From: Prillingera fragicola
Taxonomy: Eukaryota; Basidiomycota; Tremellomycetes; Trichosporonales; Trichosporonaceae
Direction of reading: 5' to 3'
DNA length: 64,000 nucleotides
Assembly: GCA_002335605.1 (NCBI GenBank)
Contig: BEDY01000006.1
Coordinates: forward strand, 372,001-436,000
In this document: positions 1 through 10,882 of the stretch, in pieces
Layout: each line of letters begins with the position of its first letter
How positions within the stretch are numbered: position 1 is the first letter of the stretch
Translations under genes and position numbers: made by a program
The notes under the pieces: generated by a model
Databases searched by the model: none
Told to the model about the DNA's origin: nothing
Seen by the model: only the letters and a program-made list of their open reading frames with translations

Positions 1-179
1 AAAACCTCCCATAAGATCTTTTCCAGATTCTTGCCCATGAGAACCATCTCCTCATCAGATAGGGAAAGGAGGAATGTCTCGATTTCGGCTCCAACGCCTG
101 ATATGTAAGAGTCGGAGTGGACGTAGTAGTGGCGTTTCTTGCCGTTGATGACGAAGCCAATGGAGCCACTGGTACCCAT
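1..179 (-). CDS. Hypothetical protein, N-terminal part only (cut by the window edge)
   Basis: The reading frame opens at the ATG at 179 and runs leftward off the window without a stop, giving 59 complete residues. It begins Met-Gly-Thr-Ser-Gly-Ser-Ile-Gly-Phe, followed by a basic, Tyr-rich stretch and an acidic helix. From memory, the MGTSG opening followed by a Lys/Arg-Tyr-Tyr stretch is shared by a basidiomycete family of unknown function, but no biochemical role is known to me. No intron is visible in the retained part. The gene is incomplete here, so length and domains cannot be judged. Confidence 0.6.
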   Translation of the reverse strand, partial: MGTSGSIGFVINGKKRHYYVHSDSYISGVGAEIETFLLSLSDEEMVLMGKNLEKILWEV

Positions 180-1672
180 GATGGAAAAGGATGTGGTGGT
201 TGGGCCAAGCGAGTGAGGTGTAGAGTGTGAAGTGATTGTGTGAAGTGGCCAGGAGGTGGAGGTTGAGTGTGTCTCAGTACGTAGCCAACTATCCGCTAGT
301 AGCCAGTGCACCTATGAGAGGCAGCGCCTGTTCTGCCATGCGCCGCATTCAAACCTGTACGAATGGTGCATGGTCAGTCTCAATTCGAGATCCAATCCCC
401 ATCCTTTTGCAATCTGCGCACTTGCCATCGCACACATGAGCTCAAGTGTGTCAAGCGAGACACTATCTGGCTCGCACGCCGCCTCCTCAGCATTGGCGCT
501 CTCCCAATGCGCAGCGACTCCACCAGCTGCTTCAGTGCCTAGCTACCGCTGGCGCATGTCACACCACATCCCCCACGTTAGAACGGTGAAGCTTGTCCCG
601 GCCAGAGCACATGCGGCGCGTGCCGTACATCCAGACCTCGTGCTCCTAAGTCCTGCACGTAGGCTACGGCCCAGGTTGAGTATCAGTTGACTCACGACGA
701 AGTAGGCCCAGCGAGAACAGCCGCTCCAAGAGCGCCATGGGGGCTCTGGCATGTTGGCGACTGTGCCTCGCGAATGCCTCGTATTGTATCGACGAGGTGG
801 CGGAGCGCGTATGAGCCATCGTCGGGCAGCCAACGCGTATCCCCTTGCGCTCGATTATGCCTGGGCGAAAGGCATGTCACATAAATGGCCACTAAGCATC
901 CGTTGCACGGCAGAAAGACTGCCACCAACCGAATCACGACCGGGTATCATCGAAATATCGAAGCTGGTGTCTGCATATCAAGGCATCTCTTGATGGGCAA
1001 CGCGAGGAAATCCCGCCTGCAGAGTCTTTCAAGCCTGTAGAGCCCGTCGAGTCGCGAGAAACAGTGTAAGGTCTGACGCAAGGGTAAAGGCCCTTGTGAA
1101 GCGCATTCGCACCACCGACGAACTCATCATGTCCGTCCGCGCCACTTCTCCTAAATTGAAAGCCCTCACGAACATCTACATAGTTCTTCCAGCGTCGGGC
1201 ACCACTCGGGGCCATGTAGGCGGCGTGTCGGACCATTGATGACGAAGCTAATGGTGGGCATGACATGTTGGGAGTGCGAGATGCGAGTTTGACGGCAAAG
1301 TATCACGTAGAGAGTCGAGGATGGAGCAGCCCAAGGTCAGGCATGCGATCTTGAGGAGACCTGGCGTCAATGAGTCGGGTGAGTGAATGGCAGAAAAACG
1401 GGACACGAAGTGGCCCTTGACCTGGACTCATAAATATATCAGTGAATGACATGCAAGACGCGTCAGTGCTCTCGGTAAACGCGCGCCGATGACTCCGTGG
1501 TACAATGTCGCACGGGTCCTGCTGAAACGGACTTGACACGCTGCACAGTCGCTAGGAGCCGCCACCGAGCCACATGCGGAGGCAGCAGCCGCAATCCCGC
1601 AAAGTGTGGACATGCTGTACATGTCATGATGAAGACGAGGTATCGAATTATGTGGCACATAGGCGGCCTGGA
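180..1672. other. Gene-poor intergenic region with one possible gene relic
   Basis: Open frames here are short, overlap each other on both strands and show no recognisable protein family or consistent splice signals. The only notable element is a 31-codon minus-strand frame at 1166-1261 whose first residues resemble the start of the gene at the left edge (see findings). The rest probably holds the promoter of the left-edge gene and the 3' end of CDC73. Confidence 0.5.
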
Positions 1673-3017
1673 TCACCGGCGTTTGGTGTCAATGGTACGC
1701 CAAAACTCGGTCACGACCTGGCGGTCAGTGTGACGCTTGCTGCGGTCGACCTGTTATTGGTAAGCGCGTGCAATGATAAGCCGACGTACCCTCATTTCTG
1801 TCACGTTCCAGTCGCGAACAGTAGGGTTAGTTGGCTCATTCTGCCACTGGAAATAGACACCCTTGACGTGGCGGAAGAGGACCTTTGGATCCATCCACTT
1901 GTAAGGCTTGAACTGCCAGGCCTGACCCGTGGTCACGACGCACACGACACGGTCCCAAGGGTCCTGGCCGAACTTTTGAAGGGCCTCTACACTGTCGACA
2001 ACGTAGTACTTTGTCGTGATATCGCCGGCAGGACCAGTGCGTTTCCGCAGAATAGGGATCATGTCCTCGGCACGGGTGTTCCCCTGCTGAGCCTCACGCT
2101 TGCGTGCGTCATCCGATGACTCGAATACACCATCCTCCAGGAACCTCTTGACGTTCCACATGGTAATGAGCGCCGTCGGCGAGGAGGAGATGACGATAAT
2201 GGGGTGAGATGACCGAGCCTTGCGAGCGCCACGGTTGGGATCTGTTGTGTCAGGATACCGCTCATATAGCCGCCAGCATGCATCCCCAGCACAGTCTGAT
2301 CCAGAGAAATTGCGCGCCTGTAAAACGCACCGTGAGACTGAGTTGGAGCCGGTTGGGCGCTCCTTCCATGCGAGTCAAACGACTTTCGCAATGCGCGAAT
2401 CTTGTCGCTCATGACTGTCTTCACAAATGACTCAAAGTTCTCGTAGGTCAGCACAGAACACGCCAGACTTCCACAGTACTCACGTTTGCCTTTCCACCTC
2501 CTGACACCTGCAGCACAGTGTTGCGGTTCCTCAGCTCCACCTCCTCCGCACGTAGCCGCTTGCAGAACTCGCCATCGGCCGTATCCACTTCGTACTTGCG
2601 CTTGGTAGCCGCTGCCGCTCGCGAAGATCCGGCTTCCGCTGGAGCTGCAACCACGCTCTCCTTTACCGTCCCCTGCAAAAGGTCGGCCACACTGGGCCTG
2701 TCTACGACGGTGACATGACCAACACCTTCCTGCCTTGCCTTCGCCATGTAATCACGCAAACGGGTCTCGCGCTCCAACCATGCGAGCCACACCTGACCGA
2801 GATTGTAAAACTCTCCAGGTGCATCCGAGCGCGGCAACCGTGTGGAAGCACCTTTTGCGATCACGACGGCCTCGGCGTCATCGCCTGGCTGGGGAAAGGA
2901 GAGCGATTCGGCATCGAGGAGCGAGTTGGCCGGAGCACCTGAAGCCGTAACTAGGGTAGGAAGACGAGATTCCGCCACAGCTGTCCGTAGGAGATCTAGG
3001 GGGTCTGAAGTGGCCAT
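1673..3017 (-). CDS. CDC73: Cdc73/parafibromin, Paf1 complex subunit
   Basis: Spliced model complement(1673-1750, 1790-2241, 2331-2439, 2484-3017), 390 residues, close to yeast Cdc73 (393). Cdc73 is a nuclear subunit of the Paf1 complex, which travels with RNA polymerase II and promotes H2B ubiquitination, H3K4 methylation and elongation. The C-terminal Ras-like domain (about residues 228-390) carries the family signatures PIIVISSSPTALIT, YYVVDSVEALQKFG, WDRVVCV and TTGQAWQFKPYKW, and ends in FWRTID. The middle (about 100-220) is basic and of low complexity, as in the family. The start MATSDPL was chosen because upstream in-frame sequence lacks family similarity. It is divergent from the DNA ligase gene, with 331 bases between the starts. 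Each of the three introns is needed to keep conserved blocks in frame. Confidence 0.95.
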
Positions 3018-3348
3018 GGTGGGTGCCGCCGAGGAAGGCTTTTGTTGATTGTTCAATGTAACAGCACGAGCACAAGAGGTGGACCATCGCCATTGATTGA
3101 GGGATACTAGAGGCCGCGGAAGTATATCGACGTGATCTCCACGTGAAATAGTCACGTGCTTGACATGGCTGACAGTCCAGTCACCTGGTGGAGGTTGACC
3201 ACGGCAAACAAATGTGATGAACTCCACTCTCGTGTCTTCGTGTCACTCTCACTTCGACGCGTCTCTTGTATACCAAACGACCTCGTGAAGGTCTTCTGTC
3301 ACTCTTTTGATGTCTATCATATTGTCACTGTAATCAACCAAGGGTGTC
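3018..3348. promoter_or_regulatory. Shared divergent promoter of CDC73 and the ligase-like gene, with paired CACGTG boxes
   Basis: This 331-base gap separates the two ATGs and must hold both promoters. Two perfect CACGTG palindromes lie at 3140-3145 and 3153-3158, 13 bases apart start to start. CACGTG is the site of bHLH factors such as Cbf1 in fungi; the factor here is inferred only. No convincing TATA box was seen. Confidence 0.5.
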
Positions 3349-6300
3349 ATGGACATTCCCTTTGAGTCGTGAGTGCACTAGGACCAGCATACGGCTGACT
3401 TTCAAGAGTTGCCGACCTCGTGCATCGGCTCGGCCATCCACCAAAGTCCACCAAATATCGTGCAGATGGATCTGCTATTCCACTTGCTCCTGATAAGATC
3501 TTCCTCTCTTGGCTGGCTCATCTTCCTCGCCCTTTCCCCAATGGAACCGGAAAGCGGCTATTCCGGCTACTGTTCCCACACGAAGGCGCGCGACGGCGGT
3601 ATGGCTTGAAGGAGATACGTTTGGCTAGGGAGCTTGAGGGAATACTGGATATTGATGGTCTTAGCCACTGGGACGCGGTGAGCAGTGTTGGTGCTGGCGG
3701 AAGAGGGTGTCTTGGGGATATGGTCGAAGCAAGCATGAAGGCTCGTCTCCCGCCCGAGACGCGGTCACGGATCACGCTGGCAGAAGTTGACACACTGCTC
3801 GATACGCTGGCTGCGCCTTCCCAGTGGTCACAGCTATCGCAAGCTCCTGCCAATCAGCCCGATCCTTCGACGATTCTCCGACGCTTGTTCCGCGACTCAG
3901 GCTTGTCTCCATTCGCTTTATCATTTCTCATTCAGGTCATTCTCCGTGACTTGCGTCCCATCTTCGCTCCATTGCCGCGCATGTCGAAGAGACATCCGAC
4001 TCTTATGCTGCGTTGTAAAATCACATCCGCTCCTGCCCAGCTGGGGTTGCACTTGGCCATGTGGGCATGGGATCCCACGATGGCGCGCCTGTATCGTGAT
4101 GGCAAGGGTTGCATCGACTGGGTTGCCGACGCCGCGGAAGCGGTGGCTCGTGGGTCGACAATGGTACCAGTGCCGTCTGGTCCAGTAGTGGGGGTCAACG
4201 TGCAGGTCAGATCTCAGGATCTCCCTAGGCTAACACACTCAGATCCCCAAGTGTTCCAAAGGCCGATCAATCAATGATGCTTTGAAGGTATTTATGGACC
4301 CCAGTTCAGGCTGCGGAAAGGTGTGGGCGGAAACCAAGTATGATGGATACCGGTGAGTCTATTTGCCACTGCCCTGTGCTCACGATGCAGGATGCAAATT
4401 CATGTGGAGCTGGGCCCCGATCCTCGGGTCACCATCTTCAGCAAATCCAAACGGAACAGCACCAAGGATCGCACAAACACACATGCGTATGTTAGTCATG
4501 CGTAAAAGAAACTCCACTCTGACGGCATAGGCTTGTACTGGCTGCCCTTGGCCTTCCCATTCCACAGAAACTACCTAGTCATTGCGCTCTTGCCACGCGT
4601 GCGGCTGCCGCTCGTCCTCCACGTCGCAGGGTGAGGCAGAGCGTGATTCTGGAAGCCGAGGTTGTGCCCTTCAACGAGGGAGCCCGACAGGGTGGACGCG
4701 GTCCAGGTATCGAAGAGTTCTGGTGGCTTCAAGCGGCTGGAGTAACGACAGGATCGTTTGATGTGCCAGCCTATCCGCCGCTATCCAATCCGCCGTCTCT
4801 CTTCACCGGACACACCACCAGGTACTCACTAGCTGTGACTGTCGCTGATTACAAAAGAACATCTATCAGCCATTCTGAATCGAAACCAGATCGGCACTTG
4901 TGCCTCGTTTTCTTTGATGTCCTTCATGTTGACGGGGAGAGCCTAATTGGCTGCGGATACGATGCACGCCGCAAAGTGTTGGAGAGCCTTGTCAGGCCAC
5001 TTAGCGGGTTTGTGAGTACCAAGAGGCCGATATGCGCTAACAGGCTAGGCCCTGCTTGCGGAGCGCACCGAAATTCCTGTTCACATGGGCGCGAGGTTTG
5101 CACAACAAGCTCTTCGCGACGTGTTTGATCGTTCTTCTGACTGTCGTGAGGAGGGACTAGTGCTAAAAGCTGCACATTCAGCTTATAGCGACACACGCTT
5201 ACACTGGGTCAAGCTGAAGAAGGACTACATTCCAGGATTAGGAGACACAGTGGATCTCGTTGTCGTTGGAGCAGGGTGGGATATCGATCGCGCGCGAGAG
5301 CTGAGGGGTATGTTCGTTTTGACAAACTCGCAGCTAATCAATGTCCAGTCGACAATTCAGTGTATACCACCTTCTACGTAGGCACTCTGGCGAATGGCGA
5401 AGCGGTCACGTCGCATCGCCAGGCGCCTCGCTTTGAGATTCTGTTTCGAGCCTCCTACGGCCTGTCACGAGACCAGCTGGAGTCTATCAATGACTCACTG
5501 CGGCTACGTAAATGGACGACCAGGCCCTTTGATCGTGACGACCCCTGGAAGCGGCGCCTCCTCGGTCTTTCCTGGCACTACAACCTCCCACAGGGAATGC
5601 CGCCGCCATCTGTGCTGTTTGATCATCCTATGTGTGCCGAGGTCATGGGAGCAGGGTTTCAGCGACTGCCATTTTCAGAGCTGTATGAGCTCCGCTGGCC
5701 CCGACTTCTGAAGATTTATGAGAAGGCGGAACGATCATGGACTGCTGCCCTCACAGCGCCAAAGCTCATTGCCGTCGCTCATGCAGCACTAGGCTACAAA
5801 GCCATTCCCAGTAGATCAACCCCCACGACTCCGCCATCCCCGGAGGATGACTCTATGCGTGCCATGTGGCGTGCCCACAGTACAACTATTGTGGGCCTTG
5901 CGCCTCGCCCAATCCCGTCTCCCGCCATGAAGAGGACTATGACGACGCCTCACTTAGGAATGAGCCATCACCCATCTGGCCAGCCTCCATTGAGTGCTAC
6001 GCCTTGGTTGCCTGCGACCCCTACCCGACCATCTCGGTCGCCTATCACCACGTTCCCAAGGCCTGTCTTGCGGCTAAATCTTACAAAGTCGCCCAAGACA
6101 CCGAGCCCTAAAGCTCGATGCGGAAAAGGGCCTCCACTGGGCCCCCTACCACTCATGTCACCCCTGACATTCCAAGGCGCCTTCGTGTCTGCCCGAACCA
6201 TTCTGGATCGAGGTGAAGGGGCAGGAGAAAATGCACAAGGTGGAGTGCAACCCCGTTTGTTTGCAGCACGGAATAGTCCTCGCAAGAGGGCACGCCGCGG

Positions 6301-6880
6301 AACTGGTCCACCATCACCAGCTGAGCCTCCGGCCCTTCTGTTCAGCGCCACTCGCTCGCACCGCACGTCAGCCATTCTGGGACCTGCATTTAAGGATCCA
6401 TCTGAGGTGGAAAAACGGCGGCGAGTAGGGTTACCTGTGCCGCCGTCCCGATCCAACCAAACGCACGCGGGGCCAAAGAAATTTATAGAGCTCGCCAGCG
6501 AAAAAGAGGACATGATGATTCTCGACCCCATCGAGTCGCCCGGAAACGAGAGTCTTCTGGGTTTGTCGAATCCACCTTCTGCTTTGAAGTTTACCACGGA
6601 GTCTAACCGTGGGCTTGGCACCCCGGTGACTTCGCCAGTTGGTCCCCTCGACCTCACCGTTGAGGATGACACTTCTGTCACTGCCAAGCGCCGTCGCCTC
6701 ACTATCGGCTCCGCCGTGGCTGTAGCCATTATTGATGCCGGTATGCCAACACCACCCACCTCCTCCCCGCGTCGCGATGTGGGTTCGAGTCTGAGAAGGA
6801 GTGGAAGTGCACGCAAGCGTCCATTGTCCATGCGCTCGCGGCTGAGGCTCGCCAAGCGCCGGGTTTCTATGCCTGTTTGA
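3349..6880 (+). CDS. ATP-dependent DNA ligase, ligase IV-like, with a long disordered tail and no BRCT
   Basis: Model join(3349-3368, 3407-4205, 4243-4352, 4391-4486, 4531-5011, 5049-5307, 5349-6880), 1098 residues. DNA ligases seal nicks through an enzyme-AMP intermediate. The N-terminal domain contains a ligase IV-type block (RLLFPHEGARRRYGLKE, residues about 58-75). Nucleotidyltransferase motifs follow: motif I KYDGYR with the adenylated Lys305, motif III FFDVLHVDG (about 468-476), motif IV EEGLVLKA (about 537) and motif V HWVKLKK (about 553). After about residue 744 the protein is Pro/Ser/Thr/Arg-rich with no recognisable fold; the tandem BRCT domains by which Lig4 binds Lif1/XRCC4 are absent. 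A 36-base stretch at 4822-4857 has intron-like ends but is open in frame, so it may be a further intron. The very short first exon encodes only MDIPFE plus two bases of the next codon. Confidence 0.85.
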
Positions 6881-7210
6881 TTGCGTGCCATGATACCATG
6901 GACAGTCTGTGTGCATGTGTGTCTTGGTAATATTGTAGCTTATACTGTACCTATTCCTGTCTTCGTCCACCATGCATAACCCTCATGTTTTGCTGCACGT
7001 GGGTAGACAACCTCCACCACGGAATCAAATCCTTTTGTTGCCACCAGAAACAGTGGACTCGTTCTGACATCCCCCTCCTATCACCTTCATACCCATCATT
7101 CTTACAGCTCAAGAACTTGGAGCTTCTCGTTACTTCTCGGTCGTCCAGGAAAACAGCTTTCATTGGACCTATCATTACTCTGGTATTTTCTTGGAGCTTG
7201 AGCCGCCACA

Positions 7211-7797
7211 ATGCCCAAGGTTTACACACGCGCCGTCATCTCGTCCTCGGATACTGCCGCCGCAACACAATCGCAGCGTGCCGTTCTGAGGTCATACTAC
7301 TGCCTCTGTGGGGACTTCTTGCTGGTTATGCAGGGAAAGCTGGATAGGCTACCCCAGCGTCGGTGGGTCTTCTTCAAGCTGGCATGGAAGCAGCGCTGAC
7401 GCCACAGGACCGATGGCTCGTACATCATTCGCTCCCAAGCAAGCCCAAAGAACCAGCCGGCCCGCAAGTTCAAGCTCAACGCGCAGCCTGGGACGCGCGT
7501 AAATATTCAGCGGCGAGGGGATTCCAGCGGAAAGATAGAACAGAGGCAATGGTTGAATTGCTCGCGATGCAGCACCAACGTCGCTTACCAGACCACTCCT
7601 CCGCCAGCGGGCTCGGGACCGTTCGTGTACATCTTGAGAGGAGCCATGACCGAGTTGTGAGTAACGAGCGAGTGTGGACAATTCTGACATGTGATAGGCA
7701 AGGGAGGATACCTCTCGACGCGTTTGAGGGAGAGGACGAGCTGGAGGATGACAAGGAAGGTGCCTCCGAATCGGACCGGAAAGGCAAGGCGAAGTGA
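7211..7797 (+). CDS. STEEP1 (CXorf56/UPF0428) family protein
   Basis: Model join(7211-7362, 7408-7656, 7698-7797), 166 residues. It starts MPKVYTR, matching the conserved MPKV start of human STEEP1. Two cysteine pairs follow, YYCLCG (C31, C33) and NCSRC (C102, C105), which probably form a zinc site, and then a hydrophobic FVYILRGAM strand. STEEP1 homologues are small proteins found from yeasts to mammals; in mammals the protein binds STING at the ER and aids its exit, but fungi lack classic STING signalling, so the role here is unknown. The C-terminus is acidic and then Lys-rich. The gene is convergent with the NUP82 gene, 131 bases apart. The stop codon lies inside a 22-base tandem duplication. 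Confidence 0.85.
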
Positions 7798-7820
7798 GAG
7801 GAAAGGCAAGGCGAAGTGAG
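7778..7820. repeat. 22-base tandem duplication spanning the STEEP1 stop codon
   Basis: The segment beginning GGAAAGGCAAGG occurs twice with period 22, at 7778 and 7800. The TGA of the STEEP1-like gene lies in the first copy (7795-7797), and the second copy lies in the 3' untranslated region. Confidence 0.85.
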
Positions 7821-7928
7821 GTGGTGGATGGAGGAGATGGAGCTACATGTTGTACGCATTGTCATTTGAGATTATGAACGGGCTTGGAACACGCCAAGAA
7901 ATGCATGCAATGCTATGCTGTACTGCCT

Positions 7929-10662
7929 CTACTGCTGCTCCTCAGCCTCGGTCCCCTCGACACGCATACTCAAGCTCTCCATTTTGCGCATCAACCGTGC
8001 AAGCTCCTCTCCACGGCTCGCCAGCGCCTCCTGCAGTGGCCTCAACTGTCTAGCCCCTGGCGCGTCAACACCTGACACACCAACAAGACCGGCCTCCTCA
8101 GCAGCGTCACGCTGAGCACGCTCGGCCAGCGGCCGCACCACACCCAGCTGCTCCTTGAGCACCTGCGACTTGTGCGCGAACCCAACAGTAGTGTTGCGAC
8201 CCCGAGTACCGGCGACTCGACCGCGAATACGCTCCAATTCGTCGAACCACTTGCGTTCGGCGTGACCTATCTGAGGGCGGTACTCGGCCAGAAGCGACGC
8301 GAGCACGGTATCCAAGCGCGAGCCGAGCGCTCCCTGTGCGTCGACAAGCTTCTCAGCACGCTCGGTGTTCGCCTTCGACTTGTCCTTGACGGTCCGAACA
8401 GCGATTGCTGCCTCATGCAAGAGCTTGAGCTGTCGTTCAGACTCCGCGACAAGCAGATCAACCCGTCCCTCAGCAGCGTGCGAAGCTGAACGAAGGGCCT
8501 CGGCGCGGGTGCGGACTCGCGTGCTGGCCTCGCCAAGAGCGCGGAGGTGACTGGGGCTGATAGTCTCCAGCGGTTTACGACCATCCGCAAGTGCGCGAAC
8601 AGGCGCACGCGGGTCCTGGGACGCCGCAGTGACGCGCGCAACTAGCGCAGCCGAGTCGAAGGGCTTGGTGAGCAGCGAGCGCTCATCCTTCGAAGCTGGG
8701 TTCGGTGCGGGCTTGTCTGCAACGGGCGGCGGGGCCATTTCGTTGTCTGGCACGCGGAAGTCCATTTCAACGGATGCCAGCTGACCTGTGTTGGCAAGGG
8801 CGAGCAGCCCATAGCCCAACGTGATGTTGCAGAAAGTGACAGAGCCAACAATGGGACGGGCAGTGCTGAAACGTCAGCGGTCATCCGTCAACCGATGGCA
8901 CATTACTCACGACCCTTCGATGAGGCAAGCCACATCGCTCGGTTTCAACTCGGCACCATCAAAGACCTTTGCAGCCCATGGAGCGGTGCTCACTGCATCC
9001 ACGCCAAAAGAGTGCTGGACATACACGACGTCAGAGTGAATAGGGTCGCTGACAAAGGCAGGAGCGTTACAAGCAATTGCTTCCTCGTCGACGCTTTCCG
9101 GAAACGAAACCAACACAGACTCAACGATTGGGAGCACAACATCGGCGGGAGCAGGGTCGCGGCTCGTGACCCAACGTGGCTCAGGAGCAATCTCTTCCAC
9201 ACCGAGATCCACACGCCCGCCAGACCATGCAATCGCAAGGATATTGACGCGATCTGCCTCTGCAACATCGTCGCCACCCCGCAAGAGTGCAATATCAGTG
9301 GCGCACTGCTCGTCGATATCGTCGCCGTTGCCAACCTCTTGTGGCGCGGGGTCGAATCGCAAAGGACCCTGACGCATGAGTGCGCGATGACGGCCAGGGG
9401 CGGGTCCTCCGGAGGCGGTAAGATGAGGAGGGTGTACACGTACCAATCCCGGGGGTGCTGGGGATCGACCGGGAGAAGGAGGAGCAGCAGGTGTTGGTGT
9501 AGACTGCCTAATTGAATCACGGAGTCCATACCCGCGACGTGGGGAAGATGTCGACGCGGCGAAAGACGCTTCCTCCTCTCCAGTATCAGCCTGGTGGACA
9601 AGGGCATCCACCCATTGGCCATGCAGCGTTGCGCGCCCAACAAGTGCAGCGTGCTCGGCAGTCGTCGCGTCGCCATCCTTCCTGTCCTGAAGACGCCTTA
9701 AACGGGCAGTAGTCCAGGCTTGCAACGCTTGGAGGTACTCCACGGGCACTTCAGCGTGTAGCGGTAAAACCGGACCCATCGTGTAAATGTCGCCGTTGGC
9801 CATGAGGGCATAAACCATCAAAGGAGCAAAGTCCATGGAGCCAATAGAGAATGTGAACGAGGTCGCGTACTCAGACAGGGGGTCGACAGCGGAGAACTTG
9901 GACTTGGGCTTGCTGCCCTTCTCTGGCAGAAACCTGAAGGTCTGCACGGGATCCTGAGGGCGAAGTACATCATATTCGCTGGTTCGTAAGCAACCGCCTT
10001 CCCTCCATTGCGCTGGTGACATACAAGAGCTTGCCATCGGCTGTGAGAACCCAAAGCGAGTTGCCACTTTCACCCCAAGAATGCCATTTAACCTTGCTGA
10101 TTGTGTTCGAGGACGAAGGAGAGTGCTGGTACTCGTCTACCGGAAAGCAGCTGCAGGTTAGCATGAGCGATGCTGCTGGTGTGAACGCACCGGCAGGGAA
10201 CATCACCGCCAACAGAGCTAGCGAAGCCAGCACGAGGAAGAACGAGAATCACGAGCTGGTGGTAGCCAACTACTGCAAGAAGACGGCCAGTAGGATTAAC
10301 AACCAGCTTCTTAATGTCAAACGTGAGGTGCGGCGACTTCAGCGTCTGCAGACGTCAGTCACATTGTCCCACATCTGCAAAGTGATGTTACACACCTTGT
10401 AGCCTCCAACAGTTGCGCCGTGCACCTCCCATCCCTCCCCTGCCAGACTTGTCATGCGAATCTCCTTGCCGAATGCTACAAGCAAGTCCTTGTCACGCAC
10501 GGCGATGCGCTGGCTCTTGGTAGCAGGTAATCCTTCGGTGTTGGAAGCGTCAACGAGCTCCCAATCATCATCGCTCGATCCGCTCGCCGAGCTTCCTGCA
10601 GGAGCGACGAAGATGGCGTGCGACCGGAGAGCGTCGAGAGAAAATGGCAGCATCGCGGGCAT
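7929..10662 (-). CDS. Nup82/Nup88-like nucleoporin
   Basis: Model complement(7929-8865, 8911-9978, 10025-10150, 10191-10345, 10396-10662), 850 residues. Nup82/Nup88 proteins sit on the cytoplasmic face of the nuclear pore and anchor the Nup159/Nup214 mRNA-export platform. The N-terminal half has beta-propeller signatures of this family: VVNPTGRLLAVVGYHQLVIL, WHSWGESGNSLWVLTADGKL and FEYDVLRPQD. The last 250 or so residues are Ala/Arg/Glu-rich, heptad-like coiled coil, as expected for assembly with Nsp1 and Nup159 partners. The start at MPAMLPFSLDAL was chosen over longer in-frame extensions because the extension shows no conservation. The identification rests on recalled family motifs rather than an alignment. 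Confidence 0.8.
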
Positions 10663-10882
10663 GGTGCTAGGCGTTTGGTGCGCCCTACACTCTTGCTTGC
10701 TGCAGTGTTGGATGAATACGGTGTTGAAAGTCGACGGTGTATGGAGAGTGATGCAAGTTGGCAGCATTTGGGAATTTTGCTTCCGTCTATCTACGCGGGG
10801 CCGCGGAGCAGTGGTGGCGAGCGAGCACTGTGCGACAGCGAGGGAAGGGCTTTGGGTACAGGTACAATATGCATGTCTATAA

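Noticed and set aside
256..690. 144-codon plus-strand open frame
   Set aside because: Overlaps equally long minus-strand frames, shows no family features or splice partners, and its composition is that of random GC-rich sequence.
5968..6891. 307-codon minus-strand open frame
   Set aside because: Shadow of the disordered, Pro/Arg-rich tail of the DNA ligase on the plus strand.
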